Assembly: GCF_008806955.1 (NCBI RefSeq)
Contig: NZ_CP031727.1
Coordinates: 620,001-684,000, forward strand
DNA length: 64,000 nt
Source of the DNA: Cellvibrio sp. KY-YJ-3
GTDB lineage: Bacteria; Pseudomonadota; Gammaproteobacteria; Pseudomonadales; Cellvibrionaceae
Direction: 5' to 3'
The notes beneath the pieces were generated by a model. The model was not told the origin of the DNA, did not search any database, and was given only the letters and a program-made list of their open reading frames with translations. The position numbers were made by a program, and so were the translations under genes. Position 1 is the stretch's first letter; every line of letters starts with the position of its first letter. Shown here one piece after another: positions 28,012-36,943 of this stretch.

Positions 28012-30081
28012 CTATATAGTGTCAGCTTTTTTGGTCAGCCAATCTACAGAAAGTAGCGGGTACTCCTCCAGGTTAGCTAAATAACCACCTTCCGTGTTGA
28101 TACTTTGAAAGCCAACATCTTCATAAAAGGACATGGCAGGTGAATTTCTATCTGTGGGAATAAATTGACCCGTCAGTGTTTTAACGCCTTTCGCTTTGAG
28201 AAACTTGATAATTTCATACATAAAGGCTTTCTCAAGAGCAAAGCCCATTGCTCTGCAACTCATCACAAAAGTATCGACGTAGGCAGTTTCCTGCCCTTCA
28301 TACATAATAATGCAAACAGCAACCAACCCGAGACTACCGAACTTGTCACCAAGAGACGCCGATAAAACAAGATATTTTGGATCATTCAGAAATTTTGCCA
28401 CTTCTGCTTTTGGGTAGCGCTTTGTAGTGAGGTTAAATTGATTAGTTCTGTTAACCAGCTCCAGGATGCGATCTAAATCGGATACGTTTGCGGAGCTGAA
28501 GCCATACCACAACTCCAAAAGTTTTAAGTTTTCTAATGTTGCCCCCGCATCTCCTAATGCATTAGCGCGCGCTGATTGCTCTTGATACAGAGCGGTTCGC
28601 CTTTTCGCTTCGTCAGTAGCTTGTGTATTGGGATAATCTTTTAACCTCGCAAGAGACTCCCAAGTTTGGGGTAACTCTGCATCAAGAATCGTTACCTCAG
28701 GGTGGACAGCTGCAACTAACGCTCGCTCGTGCCGATTATCATCAATGAAAACAAAACTATCTTTTCCTAAATTTAATACTTTTTTTACATTATTAATTGA
28801 ATCAGCTTTAGGATTCCAATTTATCTGCAAGAACGCGAAATCTTCTTTCTTTAAAGCCATTTCATTCCAGCGAATATTTTCTTCGGAATTTTTACTAACA
28901 GCTACAAGAATTATGCCTTGATCTTTTAAACTCTTTAATAGTTCCTGTCTTTCGACATAATGACGCACTTCGCCATCGGCCATCACACCTGACCAAAGCG
29001 TATTATCAAAGTCTAGCAACAACACTTTACATTTTTTTAGCGTCAGAAAAGTTTCACATTCTTTTATATAAACATCTGCAAGATACTTACCGAAATAAGA
29101 TGTGTGGAATAAGCCTTTATATATTCGCTGCGGAGCAATCTGCTTAGCACAATGCTTTATTCCAAAATTGTCTACTATAGCCTGCTCATCGATCAGGATC
29201 ACATTCTCCACGTTCACAACAAGATCTTTCAGTTTTTTATTGAGATAATCGACTGCTAATTTCTTTTTTGGCGGCAATGCTGGCAGCAATGGAAGCCACT
29301 TTTCCCAACGACCTAAAGGCAAGCCTGATACTGAGTGTATGAGGCATGTTTTATCCGTTTGCTTTCTTAACGCAAAAATAAAATCGGTGACCTTGCTAAT
29401 CATGCCATCGCAAAAATTTATTATTTGGGCTGATGACATTCTTTCAGAATGCGATACGATTCTTGAATACTCTGGCATTACTTCAAAGCTGAAAAAACTA
29501 AAAGCAATAATATCTATAGAATTATCGTTTACGTAATTAATTATATTGGAGGTATCTAATTCGCCGCCCGACCCAGCACTTAAATATATACACCGAAAAT
29601 CTATAGAAAAATCTTTACCCTGTTCCACAGGATCTGAAAAGACTCTAATTTCATTCATAAGGCAATCACCGACTGCCAAAACTTTTATCACCTTTTCATT
29701 TACATTTAAAAGAGATTTATGCAAAGAAAACCAATACTCTTTTGATAGGGAGTTGCCTCCAACTATCTTCTCAAGCATTTCATGATCTTTGGCAATTACG
29801 TACTGATGGTAACTCAGCTGAACATCCAACCCAGATAAATGTGGGCTGTACCGCTTTCGCTCATCCAAATAGATAGATAGAAACTCCTTCTTTCCAGTAT
29901 TTAGAAATGCACACAACAGCTTCAACAAAGGAACTAAAAAACTAACACGCAACTCCTCCTTGGATTCAACTTTCTTTACTCCAAAATTTTGGAATACATA
30001 ATCTGAAAAATGATTTTTCATTAACAGAAATGATATCTCATCAATATTTTTTAATAATTTTTTTGCCAGCTTAGTATTCAT
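28012..30081 (-). CDS. FkbH-like HAD-IIIC protein with C-terminal GNAT domain
   Basis: This protein has about 689 residues in three parts. The N-terminal region (about 1-310) includes a GDSL-like strand KVLAVGDCLMNEIRVF. The HAD domain has the catalytic motif LLLDFDNTLWSGVMADG, then VAVSKNSEENI and VFIDDNRHERALV. The C-terminal GNAT region contains NQFNLTTKRY and FVMSCRAMGFALEKAF. FkbH proteins typically load a glyceryl group from 1,3-bisphosphoglycerate onto an acyl carrier protein, yet no carrier-protein gene is seen nearby. The start is uncertain: this ATG has GGAGG about 13 bases upstream, and an ATG at 30108 is the alternative. The gene is AT-richer than the housekeeping genes. Confidence 0.82.
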   Translation of the reverse strand: MNTKLAKKLLKNIDEISFLLMKNHFSDYVFQNFGVKKVESKEELRVSFLVPLLKLLCAFLNTGKKEFLSIYLDERKRYSPHLSGLDVQLSYHQYVIAKDHEMLEKIVGGNSLSKEYWFSLHKSLLNVNEKVIKVLAVGDCLMNEIRVFSDPVEQGKDFSIDFRCIYLSAGSGGELDTSNIINYVNDNSIDIIAFSFFSFEVMPEYSRIVSHSERMSSAQIINFCDGMISKVTDFIFALRKQTDKTCLIHSVSGLPLGRWEKWLPLLPALPPKKKLAVDYLNKKLKDLVVNVENVILIDEQAIVDNFGIKHCAKQIAPQRIYKGLFHTSYFGKYLADVYIKECETFLTLKKCKVLLLDFDNTLWSGVMADGEVRHYVERQELLKSLKDQGIILVAVSKNSEENIRWNEMALKKEDFAFLQINWNPKADSINNVKKVLNLGKDSFVFIDDNRHERALVAAVHPEVTILDAELPQTWESLARLKDYPNTQATDEAKRRTALYQEQSARANALGDAGATLENLKLLELWYGFSSANVSDLDRILELVNRTNQFNLTTKRYPKAEVAKFLNDPKYLVLSASLGDKFGSLGLVAVCIIMYEGQETAYVDTFVMSCRAMGFALEKAFMYEIIKFLKAKGVKTLTGQFIPTDRNSPAMSFYEDVGFQSINTEGGYLANLEEYPLLSVDWLTKKADTI

Positions 30082-30112
30082 TAGATGACTTACGCCTCCA
30101 TTTGACATCAAT

Positions 30113-31108
30113 TTATATTGACGCTCTCTCGTATTTTCTTAACAAGTTCCCAATATGTTCAACTCCAAACAAAGATTTGGAAAATTGAAAGTTATCATCG
30201 GACCCAGTGAATCGGCGCCAACTATTATCTAAATTAATATTATGTCTATCCGAGAAGGCAGTAACTGCAGCAAGGTATCCTGCACGCTTTACACTCTCTT
30301 TAACCTCAAGCGTGTAATCCTGCGGCTGCCCGTTTGGATAACAAAATGTTCTTGGCTCCTCCCCAAGAGCTTGGTCTAAATGCAACTTGGATTTTTCTAT
30401 TTCCTGAATTGCCTCATCCAAACGAGTCATTCCTAACGATGGGTGCGTAACTGTATGGCCGCCTATTTCTATCCCATTAAGCTGCATTTCTTTTAGCTGT
30501 TGCCAATTAACTGCCTTGTAATCATCTGGTGCAATCTTGGGGATCTCGAGATTACAAGCTGTCGCTAATTGTGCAATTCCATTCAAACGGTCAGTATTAT
30601 CAATATTTAGAAAATGATTTACGATTAAAGACCATATTTTTTCTTTATCACCACTCAGATCTACGCTCAAACCTGATAAAAAAATTTCTTTATAATTGTC
30701 AGTCTTGTTTTCTAGCAACCACTTAACTTGGTCATACCACAACCAGAGATCACCATTTACAAACCCGGTAGTCACAAAAAAAGTGGCAGGCACTTGATAG
30801 CGCTTTAATAGCGGATAGGCCACTTCGTAAAAATCCCTATAGCCATCATCCACCGTGATCACCACTGCATTTGCAGGTGCAGTACCATTTTTTTGAATAG
30901 CAAGCGCCAGATTTACAAGGGTCATGGGTTGAAAATATTTTTTTATCAAGCGCAGTTGTTGCTCGAAAGTAGCAGCGGTAACTTCATGGCCTTTTTTTTC
31001 TGCTGAAAAACGGTGATACATCAAAATTTTTGGTTGCTTGCGCGTGAGCAAACGCGCCAACTGATAGCCGCCTAATTTGCCCGCCAATTCAATTACGGCA
31101 GATTTCAT
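30113..31108 (-). CDS. NodB-type polysaccharide deacetylase
   Basis: This 331-residue carbohydrate esterase 4 domain protein has motif 1 TVDDGYRD (catalytic base and metal Asp), motif 2 GGHTVTHPSL (metal His pair) and motif 3 FCYPNGQ. The active site looks complete. There is no signal peptide, so it may act in the cytoplasm on a lipid-linked intermediate or be anchored by its N-terminal segment. This family removes acetyl groups from N-acetylated sugars. It overlaps the upstream glycosyltransferase gene by 4 bp (ATGA), with CAGGAGCAG as ribosome binding site. Confidence 0.87.
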   Translation of the reverse strand: MKSAVIELAGKLGGYQLARLLTRKQPKILMYHRFSAEKKGHEVTAATFEQQLRLIKKYFQPMTLVNLALAIQKNGTAPANAVVITVDDGYRDFYEVAYPLLKRYQVPATFFVTTGFVNGDLWLWYDQVKWLLENKTDNYKEIFLSGLSVDLSGDKEKIWSLIVNHFLNIDNTDRLNGIAQLATACNLEIPKIAPDDYKAVNWQQLKEMQLNGIEIGGHTVTHPSLGMTRLDEAIQEIEKSKLHLDQALGEEPRTFCYPNGQPQDYTLEVKESVKRAGYLAAVTAFSDRHNINLDNSWRRFTGSDDNFQFSKSLFGVEHIGNLLRKYERASI

Positions 31109-32205
31109 TGCACTGCTCCTGTTAGTTCACGATAAAGCGCAAGATGCTGATTCAACATGGCGCTGATGGTATAACGCGACTCAGCTTGTTGTTTGGCTGC
31201 AGCTCCCATAGCGGCGGCGCGCTCTGGTTCCTGTAATACACTGGCCATTGCTGCACTTAATGCAGGCACATCACCCACTTCATACAACCACCCTGTTTCG
31301 CCATGGCTGACAGCCTCCGGGTTGCCACCAGTGCGACTGCAAATGACGGGTAACCCGGCAAACTGGTATTCGACAATCGCATTGGAAAAACCTTCGGATT
31401 CGGAACACAAAAGTCCTGCGCATAGGTACTGCAAACACTCAGGAATATCACTGCGTGAACCTAAAAAATGCACTCGCTCAACTACACCCAGTTGGCTGGC
31501 AAGCGACGTCAACTCAGTGGCATCACCAGCACCAATTATCACCAGGTGTGGATTGTGATTAAGGTCCAACCGGGCCAATGCACTAATCGCGTCTTGCATA
31601 CGCTTTATAGGGCGAATATTGGCAACCAGACCAAAAATCTGTGCACCTGTCGCCCGCAAGGACTCCAATTCAGGAATGCTGGCTGATGAATTAAAACTTC
31701 TGTTAAAACCGTTATAAATGACTCTGAGTTTTGCTGCGGGAATACGCTCTACAGCGCCGGTAACTTCAGCAACAGCACGGCTGTTACTCAGCGCACAAGC
31801 AACGTATTTGCCAGTCAAGGGGAGCAGCTTGCGATACATGGGTGTATACCAAAAACCCATATCACGACGGGAAATAATGGATTTGATGCCTGCCAAAGCA
31901 AACATAGGCGGGCATATCACCGAAGCGTCGTTAAAGAAAATATGCGCCAGATCGAAACCATCTGCCTTTGCCTGACGCGCCACCCGATAGATTCGCCACC
32001 AGGTTTTTAAGGATTTCACCGAAGATGAGCCAACAATACTTGTTGCGCATGGCAAAGGATTGGCGCGCAGCCATTCGCTGTCAGCCAATATCAAAACCCG
32101 TAGCTCACACCCTGCCTGTTGCAACAATTTGATTAACAGTAAAAATTGACCTTCGGTTCCGGCATGGGGATTGGTAAGCCTGTCTATGACTAACAAAATC
32201 TTCAT
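31105..32205 (-). CDS. Family 4 glycosyltransferase
   Basis: This 366-residue GT-B enzyme has the N-terminal MKILLVIDRLTNPHAGTEGQF, a central VANIRPIKRMQDAI phosphate-binding segment, and SESEGFSNAIVEYQFAGLPVI (EX7E). The ATG overlaps the TGA of the preceding gene (ATGA). A longer frame of 29 extra codons lies inside that gene and is not used. Substrate unknown. Confidence 0.87.
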   Translation of the reverse strand: MKILLVIDRLTNPHAGTEGQFLLLIKLLQQAGCELRVLILADSEWLRANPLPCATSIVGSSSVKSLKTWWRIYRVARQAKADGFDLAHIFFNDASVICPPMFALAGIKSIISRRDMGFWYTPMYRKLLPLTGKYVACALSNSRAVAEVTGAVERIPAAKLRVIYNGFNRSFNSSASIPELESLRATGAQIFGLVANIRPIKRMQDAISALARLDLNHNPHLVIIGAGDATELTSLASQLGVVERVHFLGSRSDIPECLQYLCAGLLCSESEGFSNAIVEYQFAGLPVICSRTGGNPEAVSHGETGWLYEVGDVPALSAAMASVLQEPERAAAMGAAAKQQAESRYTISAMLNQHLALYRELTGAVQ

Positions 32206-33095
32206 CTGACTTTTTCCTTCCGTGTAACAACAGCAATTGCTCGCGCTGGATCCAACAAGCCCGCGTACAAAAAGCGCCACCCGGCTTCCCAATAGGATTT
32301 TTTGCTCTGCAACAGCGCTTGCGCCAAACGGAAATTGATAACTGCGCGACGCTTACGAATAGTGCTCTTACTGTAGGGATAACGATTTATTGCTTTGTTC
32401 AGAATAATCAGCGCGTTGCGCCAGCGGCGCTCCAACCCCTGGTGGCTAATGGATTCTCCATGACGGCGATAGCAGTAAACTCGCACCGGCAAAAAACCAA
32501 AGCGGGTCACTTCTGCCATGCGCACTTGCATGTCGTGATCCTGACCAGCACGAAGTGACTCATCAAACCCACCCACCTGATCGTAAACAGACTTGCGCAC
32601 CAGGGAGCCAACGGGCAAGTGAAAATAGCAATCTAACAGTATGCGATTCGGGTCGTTAGTTTCGGTGTGTTTTTCAGAGAGAATGTTGTAAATCTGTTTG
32701 CCCGCCGCATCAACACCAAACCCCATGCCATAGACCAATCCCACATCAGGGTTGGCCTGCAGGAAGCCAACCTGGTCTTTTAATTTGTTAGGGAGAAATA
32801 TGTCATCACTATCAAGCACAGCGATGTACTCACCACGCGCTTTGGACAGTGCCACATTGAGTGAAATGGATTGGCCGCGATTAGCCCCGCCAGCATGACG
32901 AAACAATTGCACTCGCCCTGTGTCGAAAAAGGCTTCTACCAACTTATCACCACCGTCAGTAGAACCATCATCCACCACGATGATTTCAAGGTTGTCATAT
33001 TCCTGCGACAACGCAGAATTAATCGCTTCCTGAATATATTTGGCGCGATTAAAAAGAGGAATTAATACCGATACCAGACCGGGAGTGTAACTCAT
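32202..33095 (-). CDS. Family 2 glycosyltransferase
   Basis: This 297-residue GT-A enzyme has VSVLIPLFNRAKYIQEAINSAL, IIVVDDGSTDGGD, the DXD motif AVLDSDDIFLP and a downstream AGQDHDMQVRM segment. It is the first gene after a terminator and appears to head the third transcription unit. The ATG at 33132-33134 overlaps a likely -10 box, so the ATG at 33095 after AAGGATTAGGCAGC is chosen. Confidence 0.85.
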   Translation of the reverse strand: MSYTPGLVSVLIPLFNRAKYIQEAINSALSQEYDNLEIIVVDDGSTDGGDKLVEAFFDTGRVQLFRHAGGANRGQSISLNVALSKARGEYIAVLDSDDIFLPNKLKDQVGFLQANPDVGLVYGMGFGVDAAGKQIYNILSEKHTETNDPNRILLDCYFHLPVGSLVRKSVYDQVGGFDESLRAGQDHDMQVRMAEVTRFGFLPVRVYCYRRHGESISHQGLERRWRNALIILNKAINRYPYSKSTIRKRRAVINFRLAQALLQSKKSYWEAGWRFLYAGLLDPARAIAVVTRKEKVR

Positions 33096-33132
33096 GCTGC
33101 CTAATCCTTTCCGAACTCGAGAATAGGCGCGC

Positions 33133-33138
33133 ATCTTA
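33133..33138 (-). promoter_or_regulatory. Probable -10 box of the third exopolysaccharide transcription unit
   Basis: The minus strand reads GCTAAGATGCGCGCC, a TAAGAT hexamer followed by the same GC-rich discriminator seen at 11063 and 49258. The -35 region is weak. The position just downstream of a terminator supports a new start here. Confidence 0.4.
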
Positions 33139-33196
33139 GCAAAATAGGTGGTTGCTTACATTACATAGAAGGGAAATGGGGCTTGGTACAGACAAT

Positions 33197-33227
33197 AAAA
33201 AAGCCCCCGGATCAGGGGGCTTTTTTT
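33197..33227. terminator. Terminator after the secreted-protein gene
   Basis: GCCCCC (33203-33208) and GGGGGC (33215-33220) form the stem, flanked by A- and T-runs. On the minus strand it is a strong intrinsic terminator directly after the stop of the 424-residue secreted protein gene. Confidence 0.9.
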
Positions 33228-33228
33228 A

Positions 33229-34503
33229 TTAATCCATTTTTGGAGGGCTTTCAAAGGCAATACCCTCAGAGTTGGGTACGTCGTCCTCTGAAAAAATGTA
33301 TATGTATGCGGGAAGCTTTCTATCCAATGATCCGTAGTAGGGCGAAAACTTGATTTCGGTATCCGTCCAACTGGTAAAAAATTGGACTTCTTCATGGGTT
33401 ACATCCGCATACTTAGGTGCATTGCCCAGCACGACTCGCTTAAATGAACCATCCACATAGATATCATCCATCCAAATTTCCTGATGCATTTCAGTTTGAG
33501 TTATATCCTGACCGATTAAGCCAATTGTTGGTGAATGGCCTGCAATATCAGAGGCAAGAGTATAATAGCCCTCAGCATCAACAACACCGTTCACTTTAGT
33601 TTTAATGTATTTTTTACTTTGATCAGCAAAGTATTCCATATGATTCCATTCACGAGGGAGAACATTGGAACGCTGAACGCTGCGGAAATCAGCCTGATAG
33701 ACTTCAGTATTGGTCCAAGACGACCTGAAGGTACCATCAGTACCATCACTCTCCCAAACACGTATGTATTTGTTAGAGCCCGGCCCACGCGTATTTACCG
33801 CCAAGGTTGCAGACTTGTTACTCGTATTTAGCGTTAAACGATTCCCTGTTAACCGATTAGTGTTGTACTGCCCGTAATAGTTAGCATGAAGAATTTTGGT
33901 GGCAGGATAATAGGCAATAACACGTCCATAGATGGTAGTCACACCAGACCAGTGTTCTCCGGCATCAACTGTAAATTCATCACCTTCTTTAGGGTTGAAT
34001 TCAACATCAATATTACTCAGCTCAAACTGGAAATAATTGCGGGTTTCATTTTGTTGACGGAACCACCAACTTATGTAGACTTTTTTTGACTCTTGCGGAG
34101 TACCTGCACGGGGATGCACACGAGGATTCTGAAGATTAACTTTAACTCCTAAGCCATTGTAATACTTACCGGTCGCTGGCCCTCGTACTATTGCAGGGTC
34201 ATTACGAATATATAGTGAGCCATAGGAGTTGCTCCAAGGAGAACTGGCATTTCCCATAGTGTCTTGCTGTGTAATCATGCGGTCAGGCAAAAAACTATTG
34301 AAATAAGAGTTCGGAATGCCTTTTTCATAAGCAGTACCGGCCTGATCATAGAAAATTGGAACAGATTTAGCACCGAAACCACTCCCTTTGATATAAACAT
34401 TAGTTATCTGGCCACTATCTGACTTATCTACAGACACCTGGCTAACCGCCTGAGCCAGACTCAAACATGGAACCAACAGCAGAACCAACAATAGGGCTCT
34501 CAT
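33229..34503 (-). CDS. Secreted protein of unknown function in the exopolysaccharide locus
   Basis: I do not recognise this 424-residue protein as a named family. A signal peptide (RALLLVLLLVPCLSLAQA) is followed by a short segment resembling the start of an IPT/TIG-like fold (ITNVYIKGSGFGAK). The middle is beta-rich and aromatic-rich, with KKVYISWWFRQQNETRNYFQFELSN and IWMDDIYVDGS. The latter recalls jelly-roll carbohydrate-binding or polysaccharide-lyase-like proteins. The C-terminal part (HEEVQFFTSWTDTEIKFSPYYG) again looks like part of an IPT-type strand pattern. The mature part has no cysteine. GAGGGGAAGC precedes the ATG and a terminator follows. A periplasmic or extracellular role on the polysaccharide is plausible only by context. 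Confidence 0.7.
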   Translation of the reverse strand: MRALLLVLLLVPCLSLAQAVSQVSVDKSDSGQITNVYIKGSGFGAKSVPIFYDQAGTAYEKGIPNSYFNSFLPDRMITQQDTMGNASSPWSNSYGSLYIRNDPAIVRGPATGKYYNGLGVKVNLQNPRVHPRAGTPQESKKVYISWWFRQQNETRNYFQFELSNIDVEFNPKEGDEFTVDAGEHWSGVTTIYGRVIAYYPATKILHANYYGQYNTNRLTGNRLTLNTSNKSATLAVNTRGPGSNKYIRVWESDGTDGTFRSSWTNTEVYQADFRSVQRSNVLPREWNHMEYFADQSKKYIKTKVNGVVDAEGYYTLASDIAGHSPTIGLIGQDITQTEMHQEIWMDDIYVDGSFKRVVLGNAPKYADVTHEEVQFFTSWTDTEIKFSPYYGSLDRKLPAYIYIFSEDDVPNSEGIAFESPPKMD

Positions 34504-34595
34504 TTTTTGCTTCCCCTCATTAACAAATATTTTGAAGCGAAATAAACCTTCTTAAGCATAGTATCTATTTTCGGCGAATACATACCGATTTATTT

Positions 34596-35573
34596 TTAAT
34601 AGTGCTGCTTCTTATCAGAAAACACCTTAAGTTCTACCAGCAAACTTTTGAGCAATCCCGCAGATCTGCCCACAAGATAACAAAAATCTAAAAAATAGAT
34701 TTTTAAATAACTATCAAATCTAAGAGATCGATAGCGGGAAGAGATAATTCTTTTAAGTGAAAGAATCATCGGAAGAATCAAAAGGAGAACTAGGGAAATC
34801 AGACCCAGCATAGGAAATATGAAAAAGAACAAGGGAGTAACAAGAGCGGAAGCTAAAAAAAGCGCTACGATGTAAAACACTATGTCTAGTGTATTTTTTT
34901 TTCGACTTTTTAAATAAGAAGAAGCCTGCCAGTACTGACGAGTGATAAAAGTTTTTAAATCTTGTGGATACCCCAGATGAATAACAGCGCATGATTTCGC
35001 GAAATGAACTACTTTTCCATTCTCAATCAAATCTGAAGCCAATAATGTATCTTCCCCGGCATTAATAACTTCGTTAAAGCCACCCACTTCAAGAAAAGCA
35101 CATTTCTTCATAATTATCGCCGCGCCAGCCAAAATCCTTGAAGGCTTATCAAGAGGCACTTGATTTAAAATCCAGCTACTTTCAATCCATGATGGATCAT
35201 CTCTAACAAGACCAAGTCCGCCCACCGCATCACAACCATTGTCCCTCATGTATACCAAAGTATCCTTAATCCAATTTTTGGGCGGGATACAATCTGAGTC
35301 CAAAAAAGCAACTATATCACCCTTTGATTTTCGTACACCATAATTTCTTACAGCACCAACGCGAACATTAGGGACAACATAGACATGCTCTGTATATTTT
35401 CTTGCTATCGAGACAGTAGCATCCTTCGAACCATTATCAACAACAATTATTTCATACCTATCTTTTGGGTAATCTAATTCTAGTACGGCCTCCAAAGCCT
35501 CTGATATATACTTTTCTTCATTAAAAGCTGGCATTACTATTGAAACGAACTGATAGTCATCATTGATAGACAT
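34596..35573 (-). CDS. Family 2 glycosyltransferase with C-terminal membrane segment
   Basis: This 325-residue GT-A enzyme has VSIVMPAFNEEKYISEALEAV, IIVVDNGSKDATV, the DXD motif AFLDSDCIPP and the acceptor-site AGEDTLLASDL. Two or three hydrophobic helices near residues 230-275 anchor it in the inner membrane. GAGGTTTACTA precedes the ATG. The gene and its upstream neighbour look more AT-rich than the start of the operon, which may reflect transfer. Confidence 0.85.
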   Translation of the reverse strand: MSINDDYQFVSIVMPAFNEEKYISEALEAVLELDYPKDRYEIIVVDNGSKDATVSIARKYTEHVYVVPNVRVGAVRNYGVRKSKGDIVAFLDSDCIPPKNWIKDTLVYMRDNGCDAVGGLGLVRDDPSWIESSWILNQVPLDKPSRILAGAAIIMKKCAFLEVGGFNEVINAGEDTLLASDLIENGKVVHFAKSCAVIHLGYPQDLKTFITRQYWQASSYLKSRKKNTLDIVFYIVALFLASALVTPLFFFIFPMLGLISLVLLLILPMILSLKRIISSRYRSLRFDSYLKIYFLDFCYLVGRSAGLLKSLLVELKVFSDKKQHY

Positions 35574-35589
35574 TAGTAAACCTCACTTC

Positions 35590-36930
35590 TCAAGAAAAAC
35601 TTCTCTTTATTACACGCAACTTTCCAGATGCCTCTCGTGCAATAGAAGGAACCTGATTAAAAATAAGCTCAATAGAGCTATCAAAATTTTCAAGAATTCG
35701 ACGCATCAAAAAATTTTGAATTTGTAGATAAATAGAATCATCAACCACTAGATTGATAATCATTTTATTGTAGGAAATCTGCTCTATTTGATAACCACGC
35801 ACAGGCATATTTTCTTTTTTTGCATCCTCAATCATGTAAAGAAAGAACTCTCCATGAAATTTTTCTCCCTTAGAGTTTATTAAAATGTCATATTCGCGAC
35901 CATGCACTTCCTTTAAAACAGGCAATCCTCTCCCACATCTACAAGCCTCAGGATCTATAACACCGAAATCGCGCATTTTGTATCGAATCAACGGCATCGA
36001 ATAATTTGTCAGATCTGTTACCACTATCTCACCCGGAACTCCTGGTGGAACAACGCTGCCATTAGCATCAACTATTTCAACGATCATATTCTCGGCAGTT
36101 ATGTGCATTTTTCCATATTCACACTCATGCGCAATGGTACCTATCTCGCCACAACCATATTCATTAAAAACCTTACATTTAAACACATACTCAAAATACT
36201 CCCTGTCCGAGCCAGATAAAACCTCTGAGGTGGTAATTACAGCCTTCAAGTTGAAATTGAGTGAAATATTGTTTTTATCCAAATAATCAGCAAACTGCTT
36301 AATCATTGAAACATAGCCGTAAAAATAAATCGGTTTTTTCTTATTAAGTAGTGCCACATAATTCGCGATGTCTGAATCAGAAAATGAGAACGCTGATAGC
36401 CTTATTCTATTAGTAACCCAATCTATTAATTGTGCACGTAAACGGCTTTTTTTATCAAAAGGAACACCCCAAAAGCGAGCTTGTAAATCTCCTATTTCAA
36501 TTCCAGCCCAAGAGTAACCTCGCCAAGTTGCAGCAAGCTCTTCTGCCATAGCACAGTTATTTTTATAAATAGTTACAGCTGCGCCAGTAGAACCACCTGT
36601 AGTTTTTGAACGTATACTGCCTTTAGGGTTTATAGATAGCAGATCCTTTGGTCTCGCTCGTAATATATCTTTCTCAAGAAATGTGAATTTACTCAAATCA
36701 TCCAGATCTGAAATATCTCCTGAAAACATTTGCTTATAATAGGGCACACTAGTTTTGGCATAAGAATGCAATTCAATTAATTTTTTTAATTGAATTGCTT
36801 CAATATTCGACTTTGAATAAAACTGACTTTTCATAAGTCGCTTATAATGTGGATATATCCACTCCCCCCTGATAATGACAACAGGGTAATAGACAAAATA
36901 TTTGAAGAATATCTTTTTTAAATTAAACAT
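35590..36930 (-). CDS. CapK/PaaK-like adenylate-forming enzyme
   Basis: This 446-residue protein is of the phenylacetate-CoA-ligase/CapK branch of AMP-forming enzymes. The phosphate-binding loop is KTTGGSTGAAV, and later blocks are FNEYGCGEIGTIAHEC, PGEIVVTDLTNYSMPLIRYKMRDFG and GREYDILINSKGEKFH. CRCGRGLP resembles the CxCG zinc-like motif of the family. Such proteins activate a carboxylic acid as an adenylate. In capsule loci the exact acid is usually unknown. Here it may feed an acyl or amino-acyl decoration made with the FkbH-like and CelD-like proteins. AGGGA precedes the ATG. Confidence 0.82.
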   Translation of the reverse strand: MFNLKKIFFKYFVYYPVVIIRGEWIYPHYKRLMKSQFYSKSNIEAIQLKKLIELHSYAKTSVPYYKQMFSGDISDLDDLSKFTFLEKDILRARPKDLLSINPKGSIRSKTTGGSTGAAVTIYKNNCAMAEELAATWRGYSWAGIEIGDLQARFWGVPFDKKSRLRAQLIDWVTNRIRLSAFSFSDSDIANYVALLNKKKPIYFYGYVSMIKQFADYLDKNNISLNFNLKAVITTSEVLSGSDREYFEYVFKCKVFNEYGCGEIGTIAHECEYGKMHITAENMIVEIVDANGSVVPPGVPGEIVVTDLTNYSMPLIRYKMRDFGVIDPEACRCGRGLPVLKEVHGREYDILINSKGEKFHGEFFLYMIEDAKKENMPVRGYQIEQISYNKMIINLVVDDSIYLQIQNFLMRRILENFDSSIELIFNQVPSIAREASGKLRVIKRSFS

Positions 36931-36943
36931 TTATTCCCTGACA

